59,272 bases of DNA from MWCM01 sp964558315 (GTDB taxonomy: Bacteria > Patescibacteriota > UBA1384 > XYA2-FULL-43-10), in NCBI GenBank assembly GCA_964558315.1, contig CAZLCL010000003.1, positions 1 through 59,272 of the forward strand. The letters are read 5' to 3'. The position numbers and the translations under genes were made by a program. Shown one piece after another: positions 24,432 to 32,034 of this stretch (position 1 is its first letter; each line of letters begins with the position of its first letter). The notes beneath the pieces are model-generated. The model saw only the letters and a program-made list of their open reading frames with translations, had not been told where the DNA came from and made no database searches.

Positions 24432-24875
24432 CTACAGCAGGAGGCCGACTTTGGCCAACTTCCCCCGACTCCAGATTGCTTCCTGCGCACGCCGCAGGTT
24501 GGTAAAGAACGCCTCGGAGTCATAGTCTTTTGAACTGAAGCGAATACAGTTCTCGACCCAGACTGTAATGCGGCGGCGGGGGATCATCTTGACATAAAGG
24601 AGGGCATTACCATCACCCCAGACCATTGCCTGCCCTCCCAGTGCCCTTATCTTCTTAAGGACACTCTCGAATATGTCACAACCGCATTCTCGAGTCCAGT
24701 CCCGATACGCGCTCTTTCCCCCCACATATCCGAACAGATACTCGAAGCGCTTCGGGACTATGATTCTCCCCCCGTTTGGTGGCACAGAGTTTTCCTCTGA
24801 TTCACCTTCCAGCGCCACATAGACACTGTCGGTTAGGGAGAAGAACGACCAGCTACGGTCACTTTGTTGCCCCAC
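24432..24875 (-). CDS. 147-residue GC-rich orphan protein (C)
   Basis: GTG at 24875 preceded by AAGGAGGTG seven bases upstream, a near-perfect ribosome site. The 147-residue product (MGQQSDRSWSFFSLTDSVYV...IRALGGQAMVWGDGNALLYVKMIPRR...) has a mixed alpha/beta look, with a C-terminal helix containing FFTNLRRAQEAIW. No family is recognised and no membrane segment is present. Codon use is GC-rich, like A and B. The gene has its own leader motif and terminator, so it forms a second cassette of the same design as B-A. Confidence 0.65.
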   Translation of the reverse strand: MGQQSDRSWSFFSLTDSVYVALEGESEENSVPPNGGRIIVPKRFEYLFGYVGGKSAYRDWTRECGCDIFESVLKKIRALGGQAMVWGDGNALLYVKMIPRRRITVWVENCIRFSSKDYDSEAFFTNLRRAQEAIWSRGKLAKVGLLL

Positions 24876-24964
24876 TCTCTTTCACCTCCTTCCGATTGGA
24901 GACTCCGCGCCACTTCCACGATCTGACCTCCTACCTCCTGCCTTCCTGGTTTGTATTTTTACAG

Positions 24965-24981
24965 CCCACGAAACAAGAGAT
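24965..24981 (-). promoter_or_regulatory. Leader motif copy 2 (upstream of orphan gene C)
   Basis: ATCTCTTGTTTCGTGGG on the minus strand, 89 bases before the gene C start; differs from copy 1 at one position. The sequence further upstream is cut by the gap at 25005. Confidence 0.5.
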
Positions 24982-25004
24982 ATTTGCATAGGAGTTAACA
25001 CGGA

Positions 25005-25104
25005 NNNNNNNNNNNNNNNNNNNNNNNNNNNNNNNNNNNNNNNNNNNNNNNNNNNNNNNNNNNNNNNNNNNNNNNNNNNNNNNNNNNNNNNNNNNNNNNN
25101 NNNN
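25005..25104. other. Assembly gap (100 N), no long overlap
   Basis: The flanks share only CACGGA, so the size of missing sequence is unknown. It lies between orphan gene C and the DHH gene and could hide the C promoter or another orphan gene. Confidence 0.9.
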
Positions 25105-25181
25105 CACGGAAGTAAAAAAGTTGAACTTGAGCAGAAAAACCGGTGGTAACCCGTGTTATCGGCCAGTGATATTTACTGCGC

Positions 25182-26354
25182 TTATTCTCCCTCCTCTACT
25201 ATAAATTGACCGCTGGGTAATTGGCGATTCTCTTTAATACGCTGAATTATCATCGGACTCGATTCCTCTAGTGTAGTATTGGATATTTCAAAACCAGCCG
25301 CCATAGCATGACCCCCGCCACCAAATATCTGAGCGATTTTGGAAACATCTACCCCCTTCTCGACCGCTCTTAGAGACCCCGAAACACCTCCAGATTTCTC
25401 TGATAACAATAGCACGAACTGCACACCGGAAACGGTTTTTAAAAGTTCATCAATTACCCCGCCAGATTCATTTTCACTAGCCCCAACCTGCAAAAAATCA
25501 TTCTTTGATAGAGAGCTCCAGACAAAAGCATCGGCTTTTTCGTCATGAATGTTGACAAGCGCCCTGCCCCAAAGACGCAAAGTCGAAAGAGATCTGGTTT
25601 TATAAACCCGCTTAATAATCTCCTCTCTTCTTGCCCCAGCCGCCACCATCTGCGCAGAGATTGTCAGCGATTTTGGTGTAGTATTTGCATTTTGGAAAGA
25701 GCCGGTATCGGTAATTATTCCGGTCAACAAACAGGTTGCGATATTCTCATCAAAAGGTGATTTATCCGGTGATAAAGCCTCCAAAATAGAAACTAAAATT
25801 TCTGATGTAGAGGTAGCGGTGATATCTACCAAATTAACTTGGCCAAAATGATCATTGCCAGCGTGATGATCAATATTTATTATCGGTGTTTCATAAAAAA
25901 TATCTGAATTTTTATCGTAAATTTCGCCGGTTCTTTCTAAATCCGGAGAGTCAAGAACAATTATTAAATCGTAATTAAAACTACCCTTAGGAAAATTAAC
26001 CATCTTCTCTTCGAACTGGCCATTTTTAGGAGTAATAATAATATTAAGTTTATTATCCTGAACCTTATACATAATTTTGTCCGCTTTGACTTTATTAATA
26101 TCAACAGAGATAATAAAATCGCGATTACCGACAAAAGTATGTCCCACTTCGGCAAATTTGGGTAGATAACTAAAAATTTCGGGAGCTGGATCCTCTGTTA
26201 CCGCCGCAACGGTTTTGCCCATTTTACTGATGAAATCAAAAAGAGCTAAAACTGATCCGATTGCATCACCATCAGGATTTTTGTGAGTAGTGATTAAAAT
26301 CTTTTCCGCTTCTTTTATCCTCTCCACAACTTGTTGTTTTGGTGAAAGCTCCAT
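25182..26354 (-). CDS. DHH/DHHA1 phosphoesterase (NrnA/RecJ-like)
   Basis: A 390-residue DHH-superfamily phosphoesterase. The metal site is visible as THKNPDGDAIGS (about 23-34), VLDSPD, INIDHHAGND and a later TDTGSFQNANT; the C-terminal DHHA1 domain ends with IFGGGGHAMAAGF. Relatives are nanoRNases, pAp phosphatases and cyclic-dinucleotide phosphodiesterases; which substrate is used here cannot be decided. An insert of about 45 residues (about 82-125) between the first metal motif and the VLDSPD block looks lineage-specific. No strong ribosome site precedes the ATG. Confidence 0.88.
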   Translation of the reverse strand: MELSPKQQVVERIKEAEKILITTHKNPDGDAIGSVLALFDFISKMGKTVAAVTEDPAPEIFSYLPKFAEVGHTFVGNRDFIISVDINKVKADKIMYKVQDNKLNIIITPKNGQFEEKMVNFPKGSFNYDLIIVLDSPDLERTGEIYDKNSDIFYETPIINIDHHAGNDHFGQVNLVDITATSTSEILVSILEALSPDKSPFDENIATCLLTGIITDTGSFQNANTTPKSLTISAQMVAAGARREEIIKRVYKTRSLSTLRLWGRALVNIHDEKADAFVWSSLSKNDFLQVGASENESGGVIDELLKTVSGVQFVLLLSEKSGGVSGSLRAVEKGVDVSKIAQIFGGGGHAMAAGFEISNTTLEESSPMIIQRIKENRQLPSGQFIVEEGE

Positions 26355-26483
26355 ATATGTCAGCTTTTTTAGGCACTAGCTTATTAGCTTTTTAGGCCGA
26401 ATCATAATTATTAAAATGATCCTGAAAGATTTATTTTTAATGTCTCAAGCCTATTATCAAGGCCTTTCAATATAGCTACTTTG

Positions 26484-26512
26484 TTGACGCCTGTCAATGT
26501 TTATGCTATCTT
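26484..26512 (+). promoter_or_regulatory. Promoter of rpsT
   Basis: TTGACG, a 17-base spacer, then TATCTT, placing the start of transcription near 26519 and giving a leader of about 57 bases before the rpsT ATG. The region 26355-26483 shows nothing else. Confidence 0.65.
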
Positions 26513-26575
26513 ATGTCTGTTATTGAATTTTATCAATATTTAGATTTTTTAAATTTTATATTTCTTAAAGGAATT

Positions 26576-26866
26576 ATGCCTCTAACTTCATCCGCCAAAA
26601 AAGCTTTAAAAGTTGAAAAAAGAAGAAAGATAGAAAACGACGCTACACGCGCCAAGCTTAAAAGTGCATTAAAAGGCGCAAAAATCGCCATAAGAGAAGG
26701 AAAACAACCGAAAGAGACAAGCGAACTCATTACCAAAGCATATTCCGAGATTGATAAGGCCGCCAAAAAACATGTGATACATAAAAATAAAGCGGCTAGA
26801 ATAAAATCCAGACTTACCAAAAAGGCAAACGCAACCGCTAAATTGTCTCAAGATAAGAAAAAATAG
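26576..26866 (+). CDS. rpsT: 30S ribosomal protein bS20
   Basis: A 96-residue, lysine-rich helical bS20, which binds 16S rRNA early in 30S assembly. It begins MPLTSSAKKALKVEKRRKI and contains AYSEIDKAAKKHVIHKNKAARIKSRLTKK, the conserved C-terminal block. The ATG at 26576 follows AAAGGAATT. The C-terminus is lysine-rich and slightly extended. It is a monocistronic plus-strand gene between its own promoter and a hairpin terminator shared with lepB. Confidence 0.96.
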   Translation: MPLTSSAKKALKVEKRRKIENDATRAKLKSALKGAKIAIREGKQPKETSELITKAYSEIDKAAKKHVIHKNKAARIKSRLTKKANATAKLSQDKKK

Positions 26867-26881
26867 AACTAACAATATTCT

Positions 26882-26907
26882 AAAATGAGCCTAATAGGCT
26901 CATTTTT
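26882..26907. terminator. Bidirectional terminator between rpsT and lepB
   Basis: AAAATGAGCC-taata-GGCTCATTTTT, an A/T-tailed perfect stem. It serves rpsT from the left and reaches the lepB stop codon on the other strand. Confidence 0.88.
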
Positions 26908-27478
26908 AGTCTGATTTAAAAGCAAGCTGGTAATTTGGCAACGAAATGGTTCTAAGGCTTGGTAAAATTACTTGCTCAGCTTTACCAATAAAAAATCTCT
27001 CTTCCACCGGTCCAAAATATCTAGAGTCATTTGAGTTTTCTCTGTTGTCTCCCATCAAAAAATATTCACCCTCCTTTAACTGCCAAACTCCCTCCGGATA
27101 AGTTGAGATATTAATAGAGATATAGCTTTCGCGCAATAATTCATTATTGATATAAATTCGGCTATTTTTAATAGAAATAAACTCATTGGGTAAGGCAATT
27201 ACTCTTTTTACATATCTTTTGTTCTCTGGATCGCCGGGATACTTAACAACTACCGCATCACCTCTCTGGGGAATTTTATTTCTTCTGATAAAAGATTTAT
27301 TAAGTAGCACTACCTCTCCATCGTGCAAACTAGGTTCCATAGATTGGCCATCTACAATAAATATTGTGAACCAAAAACTATTAACGATCACAAAAATAAT
27401 TATCAATAAAATAAGCCATTTTGATAAATTAAAAACCAGCCCTCCCCCATAGATAATTTTATTGAATAGTTGGTTCAA
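26906..27478 (-). CDS. lepB: Signal peptidase I
   Basis: A 190-residue type I signal peptidase that cleaves signal peptides outside the membrane. One N-terminal transmembrane segment (LILLIIIFVIVNSFWFTIF, about 22-40) precedes the catalytic Ser46 in GQSMEPSL. The general-base Lys91 is in RYVKRVIALP, followed by FLMGDNRENSNDSRYFGPV. Length is typical for one-span bacterial enzymes. The start is a TTG at 27478 without a clear ribosome site, so the exact N-terminus is uncertain. Confidence 0.94.
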   Translation of the reverse strand: MNQLFNKIIYGGGLVFNLSKWLILLIIIFVIVNSFWFTIFIVDGQSMEPSLHDGEVVLLNKSFIRRNKIPQRGDAVVVKYPGDPENKRYVKRVIALPNEFISIKNSRIYINNELLRESYISINISTYPEGVWQLKEGEYFLMGDNRENSNDSRYFGPVEERFFIGKAEQVILPSLRTISLPNYQLAFKSD

Positions 27479-27515
27479 AATAACTACTTAATTATCCTTT
27501 CCCACACAAGATTTA

Positions 27516-29003
27516 TCATTCGAAACCTGGTTCCCTCATAGCGGCTAATGACCTGCCGACATATGTAACAATGGGAAATAGCGCTAAACAAAAATCATTT
27601 ATCCCTAAACCATTTTTATCGGTTACAAACCAGTCGGGTATTATAAAGGGATGCTCACTAAAACGCCTAGCCCAAGCCGCTTCACAATCCAAAACTATTG
27701 CATATGGAAGGTATAACTCAAAAAGTTGAAATACCGTTGGCGAATAATCAATAGGCGTTGGATCGGATAAAAACTTCCGAAAAGCCAACCAATTCGATAA
27801 AGCCTCATTCCCCAGCTCTGTTCGCATCGGAATGTAAGTTGACATTATTATAATTATTAAAGCCGAAAACATCATACCGACCCAAAAAAAAGCGGTAAAA
27901 GAGGGCAATATTTTGATCAAAAAACTAGCCGTAAAACCTGCTAAACCAATAATCATGGCGAAAGAACCAAATAGCCAATATTTCGCATGAATTCTTCTTG
28001 GGTTGTGTCTAAAATATCCAAGCCGAGTAGCGATTGCATAAATGCCAGCTGAAACCAAAGAGACTTTTTTACTGTAAATCTGATTCTGCACTTTTTGTTG
28101 AATAGCCTCCTGCGTTGATGTCAATGAATTTTTAAATATCTTTGATAACAACATCTTCTCGTAGCCGAGCAGACGCTGATCAAAACGACCCTTGCCAAAA
28201 GCAAAGCCACGCTCTTTATCTAAAATATATATATCCTTTCTTAAGGCTAGATCAACTAACGTTGCGGCTACTTCTCGCGATGTCACTCGCTGGTGGTAAA
28301 GCACCCCAACAAGCGCCGGAGGGATCGCCATTGGTGGAGAAGAGATCGCTTTATCGGGATGATCAACTCTGTTGATTCTATAAGTGAAACGAATAAACAC
28401 CAACATGCCGATAAATGCTATAGCTGGTAATATCAAAATAAGATAAACCCATGAATTAAAATCCAGTCCCCCAGCCCAGCTTATTGCCGAATCAAATATA
28501 TTTTTGTTGATTGTCCCCTTGGGCATAGTCGCGACTATAGAGATAGTAGCTGTTTTTGATATTCCACGAGCCGAGTAGATTATTGTTGAGGCATCACCAA
28601 TCTCTGAATAAGACTGATCTACCCCGTGTATAGCAAGTATTTTATGGTCTGTTTTGTGGGCAATCGCTTTTGGCAATTTTAACTCTATAGTCAAGTTGTT
28701 TAGGTAGTTCGCTGGATTATCTAATATTTTTAATCTTAATTCATCGCTGTTTTCTAGGTAATTGATCTTGTCGCCTACTATCTTCCCATCCACAAGCACA
28801 TTGCCATTGCTGGCAATCTCCACATAAGTAACTGAATCCTGGTATCTAAAATTCTCTACAGCAGATTGACTATCGGCAAAAATATTGTTGCTTTTATAAT
28901 AGTAATATCCGACAACCGCCAAAGCAAAAATTGTCGTAAAAAATATCAATTTACGCGGGTATATGCCGATTAAAGATGATCTTTTATAGTGTTTTCTCTT
29001 CAC
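27516..29003 (-). CDS. DUF2207-type membrane protein
   Basis: A 495-residue membrane protein. An N-terminal anchor (LIFFTTIFALAVVGYYYY) is followed by an extracytoplasmic beta domain, a transmembrane helix near 185-205, a cytoplasmic segment with SSPPMAIPPALVGVLYHQRVTSREVAATLVDLALR (characteristic of DUF2207 proteins), two further helices and a C-terminal domain with LSNWLAFRKFLSD. Function is unknown; the family is widespread in bacteria with reduced genomes. GTG start with GGAGGG upstream. Confidence 0.8.
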   Translation of the reverse strand: MKRKHYKRSSLIGIYPRKLIFFTTIFALAVVGYYYYKSNNIFADSQSAVENFRYQDSVTYVEIASNGNVLVDGKIVGDKINYLENSDELRLKILDNPANYLNNLTIELKLPKAIAHKTDHKILAIHGVDQSYSEIGDASTIIYSARGISKTATISIVATMPKGTINKNIFDSAISWAGGLDFNSWVYLILILPAIAFIGMLVFIRFTYRINRVDHPDKAISSPPMAIPPALVGVLYHQRVTSREVAATLVDLALRKDIYILDKERGFAFGKGRFDQRLLGYEKMLLSKIFKNSLTSTQEAIQQKVQNQIYSKKVSLVSAGIYAIATRLGYFRHNPRRIHAKYWLFGSFAMIIGLAGFTASFLIKILPSFTAFFWVGMMFSALIIIIMSTYIPMRTELGNEALSNWLAFRKFLSDPTPIDYSPTVFQLFELYLPYAIVLDCEAAWARRFSEHPFIIPDWFVTDKNGLGINDFCLALFPIVTYVGRSLAAMREPGFE

Positions 29004-29111
29004 TACCCTCCATATAATAATTATATCAAAAAAACCAGCCGATAGTCCTAAGATATATTATATATTTTTTGAACCGAAAAGATCAAACCGATATTTAAAC
29101 CTGCACAGCAT

Positions 29112-30074
29112 TTAACTGCACAAAGAGGTAATCAAAATATCGGTTGCTAATTCAGAGGGAACCGACCCGTTTTTAATCGCCGATTCAGTCCTCCGCAATT
29201 GATCGAACATCATCACCAATTTTTTAATATTACTTTTTTTAACAATCGAAGAAGTTTTTTGAATTACATAAGGGTGCAGTCCTAATAGTTTAGGCATTTC
29301 ATTAACAGCAATTCCGTCCTGCTGAGCCTCTTTAATCATAATCATTGTCCTAAATTGATACACTATCATAGCCAGAATTCTATGCTCACTCTCACCGTTT
29401 TGTAAAAATTCGAACCAAATTTTTAAAGCCAACTTAGCATCTTTCGAGGCCACAGCCGAAACAAATTGGAATATATCAGGGGCAAGCTCCGCTTTTACGA
29501 GTTTTTTTACATCCTCAATTTTTACATGGCTTCTGTTTTGACTTTTCGCATAAAGAGATAATTTATCAATTTCACTGATACTTTTTTGCAGATCTGCACC
29601 GCACTGGGCAATTAAGACATTTAAAACTTCATGTGAAATTTCGATACCACGATTTTTAAATTCGTTTAGATACCAATTATTTAGAGCCGCCCCTTTTAGA
29701 TTTTGACAGTAAATATTTGTAGCTTGTTTGCACAAAAATTTAAACAATTTTGATCGCTTGTCTGGTTCACCCTTTTCGATAAAAACAATATCAATGCTGT
29801 GGCTGTTTTGGATATCTTTTAAATAGTCAGCAATCTTATTTTTAATCTCGCTATTATTGCCATCCAACAATAAGTTATTGATGATCACTAATCTTTTGTC
29901 GGCTAGGAAAGGCACAGAACTGACTTTTTGTATAAAATCATTTATTGCTAATTCAGATCCGTCTAATATCTGCAAATTCATTCTAGCTGGGTCAATTAAA
30001 AGAAAATCGGCAATAATTTTATCTAATTGCATTTTAATATTATATAAATTTTCACCGTAAATAAATTTGAGCAT
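29112..30074 (-). CDS. holA: DNA polymerase III delta subunit
   Basis: A 320-residue clamp-loader delta subunit that opens the sliding clamp. It starts MLKFIYGENLYNIKMQLD, has the AAA-like segment VPFLADKRLVIINNLLL and the motif GADLQKSISEIDKLSLYA, and a C-terminal helical collar (FQFVSAVASKDAKLALKIW...). Length is typical. No strong ribosome site is present; the leader is extremely AT-rich. Neighbours are polA-C upstream and the DUF2207 gene downstream. Confidence 0.9.
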   Translation of the reverse strand: MLKFIYGENLYNIKMQLDKIIADFLLIDPARMNLQILDGSELAINDFIQKVSSVPFLADKRLVIINNLLLDGNNSEIKNKIADYLKDIQNSHSIDIVFIEKGEPDKRSKLFKFLCKQATNIYCQNLKGAALNNWYLNEFKNRGIEISHEVLNVLIAQCGADLQKSISEIDKLSLYAKSQNRSHVKIEDVKKLVKAELAPDIFQFVSAVASKDAKLALKIWFEFLQNGESEHRILAMIVYQFRTMIMIKEAQQDGIAVNEMPKLLGLHPYVIQKTSSIVKKSNIKKLVMMFDQLRRTESAIKNGSVPSELATDILITSLCS

Positions 30075-30184
30075 ATTTTTATAAATCTAAAATATTATCT
30101 ATATAAAAATTTGTTAAAAAGTAATTAAAAAGATAACTAATATTTTTGAAACAATTTATGACAGATATGAATTAGTATTTGCTT

Positions 30185-31501
30185 TTATTTTGCCTCTTGC
30201 CAATTGTTTCCAATATCAAACTTAACTTCTATCGGCACACAAAGTTTAACTACATTTTCCATAGTTTCCCGAGCCAACTCTGCTACTTTTTCTGCATTTT
30301 CTGCCGGTGCTTCCAGCACTAACTCATCATGAACAGTCAACAAAAGCTTCGCTTTTGCAGGTTCTAGGCAAGAATTGCTAGTTGCTAATTTTTTTTGATT
30401 TTTGATTTTTGATTTTTGATTAAAAACTTGCAATTGATCCGCCAAACGAATCATTGAAAGTTTTAGAATTTCCGCCGCTGTCCCCTGCACGGGCGTGTTA
30501 ATGGCCATGCGTTGCTCTCCCTCAGCAATGTATCGAATCTCAGAATTGATATTGGGCAAAAGGCGGCGAAAACCGAATAGTGTCTCCACATAACCCCGTT
30601 CTTTCGCCTCAATAATCATTTTTTTGCAATAAGCGTTTATGCCGCTATACACATGGTTATAACGCCGAATATATTCTGTCGCTGAATCTTGTCCGATATT
30701 TAAGGCTTGAGACAATCCATAAGGACTCATGCCATATAAAACACCAAAATTGATTGTTTTGGCGAAACGTCGCTCATCGCTAGTCACCTCTTCCGCCCTC
30801 TTGTTAAATATCTCTGCCGCTGTTTCGGTATGAATATCACGGCCGCTATTGAATGATTCAATCATCTCCTTGTCTTCGGCCAAACAAGCTACTATGCGAA
30901 GTTCTATTTGTGAATAATCAGCTGAAATTAATTTATAACCATCTTCTGCCACAAATGCGGCGCGTATCTGCTCGCCATAGCGCCCCTTAATGGGAATATT
31001 CTGCAAGTTGGGATCGTTGGATGAAATACGGCCGGTAGCTACATCTTGGGCGTAATGAGTGTGTAAACGGAAATTCCCATCCACCATTTTCGGCAATGGC
31101 AAGAGATAAGTAGATAATAATTTGGCAATTTCCCTGTATTCAAGTATCAGACTGATTATTTGGTGCTCGTCTTTGATCTTATTAAGCTCGCTGGCGGCGG
31201 TAGAGGGTCCTGTTTTAGTCCGCTTAAGTCCTTCTGCGGGTAATTTTAATTTTTCAAATAAAATCCCCGCTATTTGTGCTGGCGAATCAATATTAAAACT
31301 CACTCCCGCTGATTGATGAATATCGTTTGTCAATCGTTGAAGATCGGACGATAATTTATTCTCTAGATTTTTCAATTTCTCGATATCCAGCTTTATCCCA
31401 GCCTCTTCCATGCCACGCAAAACCGGCTCAACCTTTTCGTTGATCTCCGCCGACAAAATCTTCGGCACTATGATCGATTTGTCTTTAAGATGTCTCCACA
31501 T
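30185..31501 (-). CDS. polA: DNA polymerase I, polymerase domain as a separate gene
   Basis: A 438-residue family A polymerase domain without exonuclease domains. Motif A is ISADYSQIELRI, motif B is RRFAKTINFGVLYGM and motif C is TVHDELVLE, so catalysis should be intact. It starts MWRHLKDKSIIVPKIL, just where the thumb and polymerase part normally begins. The ATG overlaps the previous stop (TAATG), implying translational coupling. Between motifs B and C an insert of about 25 residues (NQKSKIKNQKKLATSNS...) is encoded by a tandem TGATTTT repeat of intergenic type. The 5' nuclease part is a separate gene at 32035-33234. Confidence 0.92.
   Translation of the reverse strand: MWRHLKDKSIIVPKILSAEINEKVEPVLRGMEEAGIKLDIEKLKNLENKLSSDLQRLTNDIHQSAGVSFNIDSPAQIAGILFEKLKLPAEGLKRTKTGPSTAASELNKIKDEHQIISLILEYREIAKLLSTYLLPLPKMVDGNFRLHTHYAQDVATGRISSNDPNLQNIPIKGRYGEQIRAAFVAEDGYKLISADYSQIELRIVACLAEDKEMIESFNSGRDIHTETAAEIFNKRAEEVTSDERRFAKTINFGVLYGMSPYGLSQALNIGQDSATEYIRRYNHVYSGINAYCKKMIIEAKERGYVETLFGFRRLLPNINSEIRYIAEGEQRMAINTPVQGTAAEILKLSMIRLADQLQVFNQKSKIKNQKKLATSNSCLEPAKAKLLLTVHDELVLEAPAENAEKVAELARETMENVVKLCVPIEVKFDIGNNWQEAK
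30376..30425. repeat. In-frame TTTTTGA tandem repeat within polA-C
   Basis: Tandem TGATTTT units read through in frame as KSKIKNQK-type peptide, between polymerase motifs B and C. Such sequence is otherwise typical of spacers in genomes of this kind. Confidence 0.6.
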
Positions 31502-32019
31502 TAATTTATTTCTGATTCAATGATCAAACTGCTAATTGCTATTACCAGACGCCTTTTAATTATTGACACAGCAGTATTTAATAATTTCTTTTGATCATAA
31601 AATAGATCAATAATTTCTGAGCTATTTCTGATTTTTTGTTCAAATTCATCAAGAAAATCCGCTAATATCCCCATTGCAATATGATTGTTATCGTCTAGTT
31701 GTGATTTTATTCGATGGATAGTTTCCGGAGGAATATCCGACATACAGTTATCAACAATTCTATGAATTGCTTTTAATTGCTCTGTATTTAATAATTTATT
31801 AAGCAACACGGAATCTTTTAAAATGCCTATAGCATTTCTAATTTGATATTCCTCAAAGTTTTCTCTTGCCAACTCGATTGATTCGGACGCATTTTGATAA
31901 TCTGTTCGCTCTATCCCGCCTCTTGAATTCAGATTCTGATCTATATACGCCACATCTTTTATTAAACCTGCTTCCTCTCTTGCCTCTTTTGGCCCCATTC
32001 TTCCAGATTCATTTAACAT
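31501..32019 (-). CDS. Helical hypothetical protein between the two polA genes
   Basis: A 172-residue, almost entirely helical protein (YQNASESIELARENFEEYQ, KAIHRIVDNCMSDIPPETIHRI, FLDEFEQKIRNSSEIIDLFY). It shows none of the strands or acidic residues of the 3'-5' exonuclease domain that normally occupies this place in PolA. I recognise no family. The ATG has GGAGCC upstream, the gene begins 15 bases after the FEN stop, and its stop overlaps the start of the polymerase gene. It should be made with both polA parts and might bridge or regulate them; that is inference. Confidence 0.7.
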   Translation of the reverse strand: MLNESGRMGPKEAREEAGLIKDVAYIDQNLNSRGGIERTDYQNASESIELARENFEEYQIRNAIGILKDSVLLNKLLNTEQLKAIHRIVDNCMSDIPPETIHRIKSQLDDNNHIAMGILADFLDEFEQKIRNSSEIIDLFYDQKKLLNTAVSIIKRRLVIAISSLIIESEIN

Positions 32020-32034
32020 GCTGGCTCCAATTTA

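Noticed and set aside
24776..24991. Plus-strand frames across the GC-rich region (also at 24057-24320 and 40672-41017)
   Set aside because: GC-rich DNA has few stops on either strand; only the minus-strand frames have strong ribosome sites and terminators.
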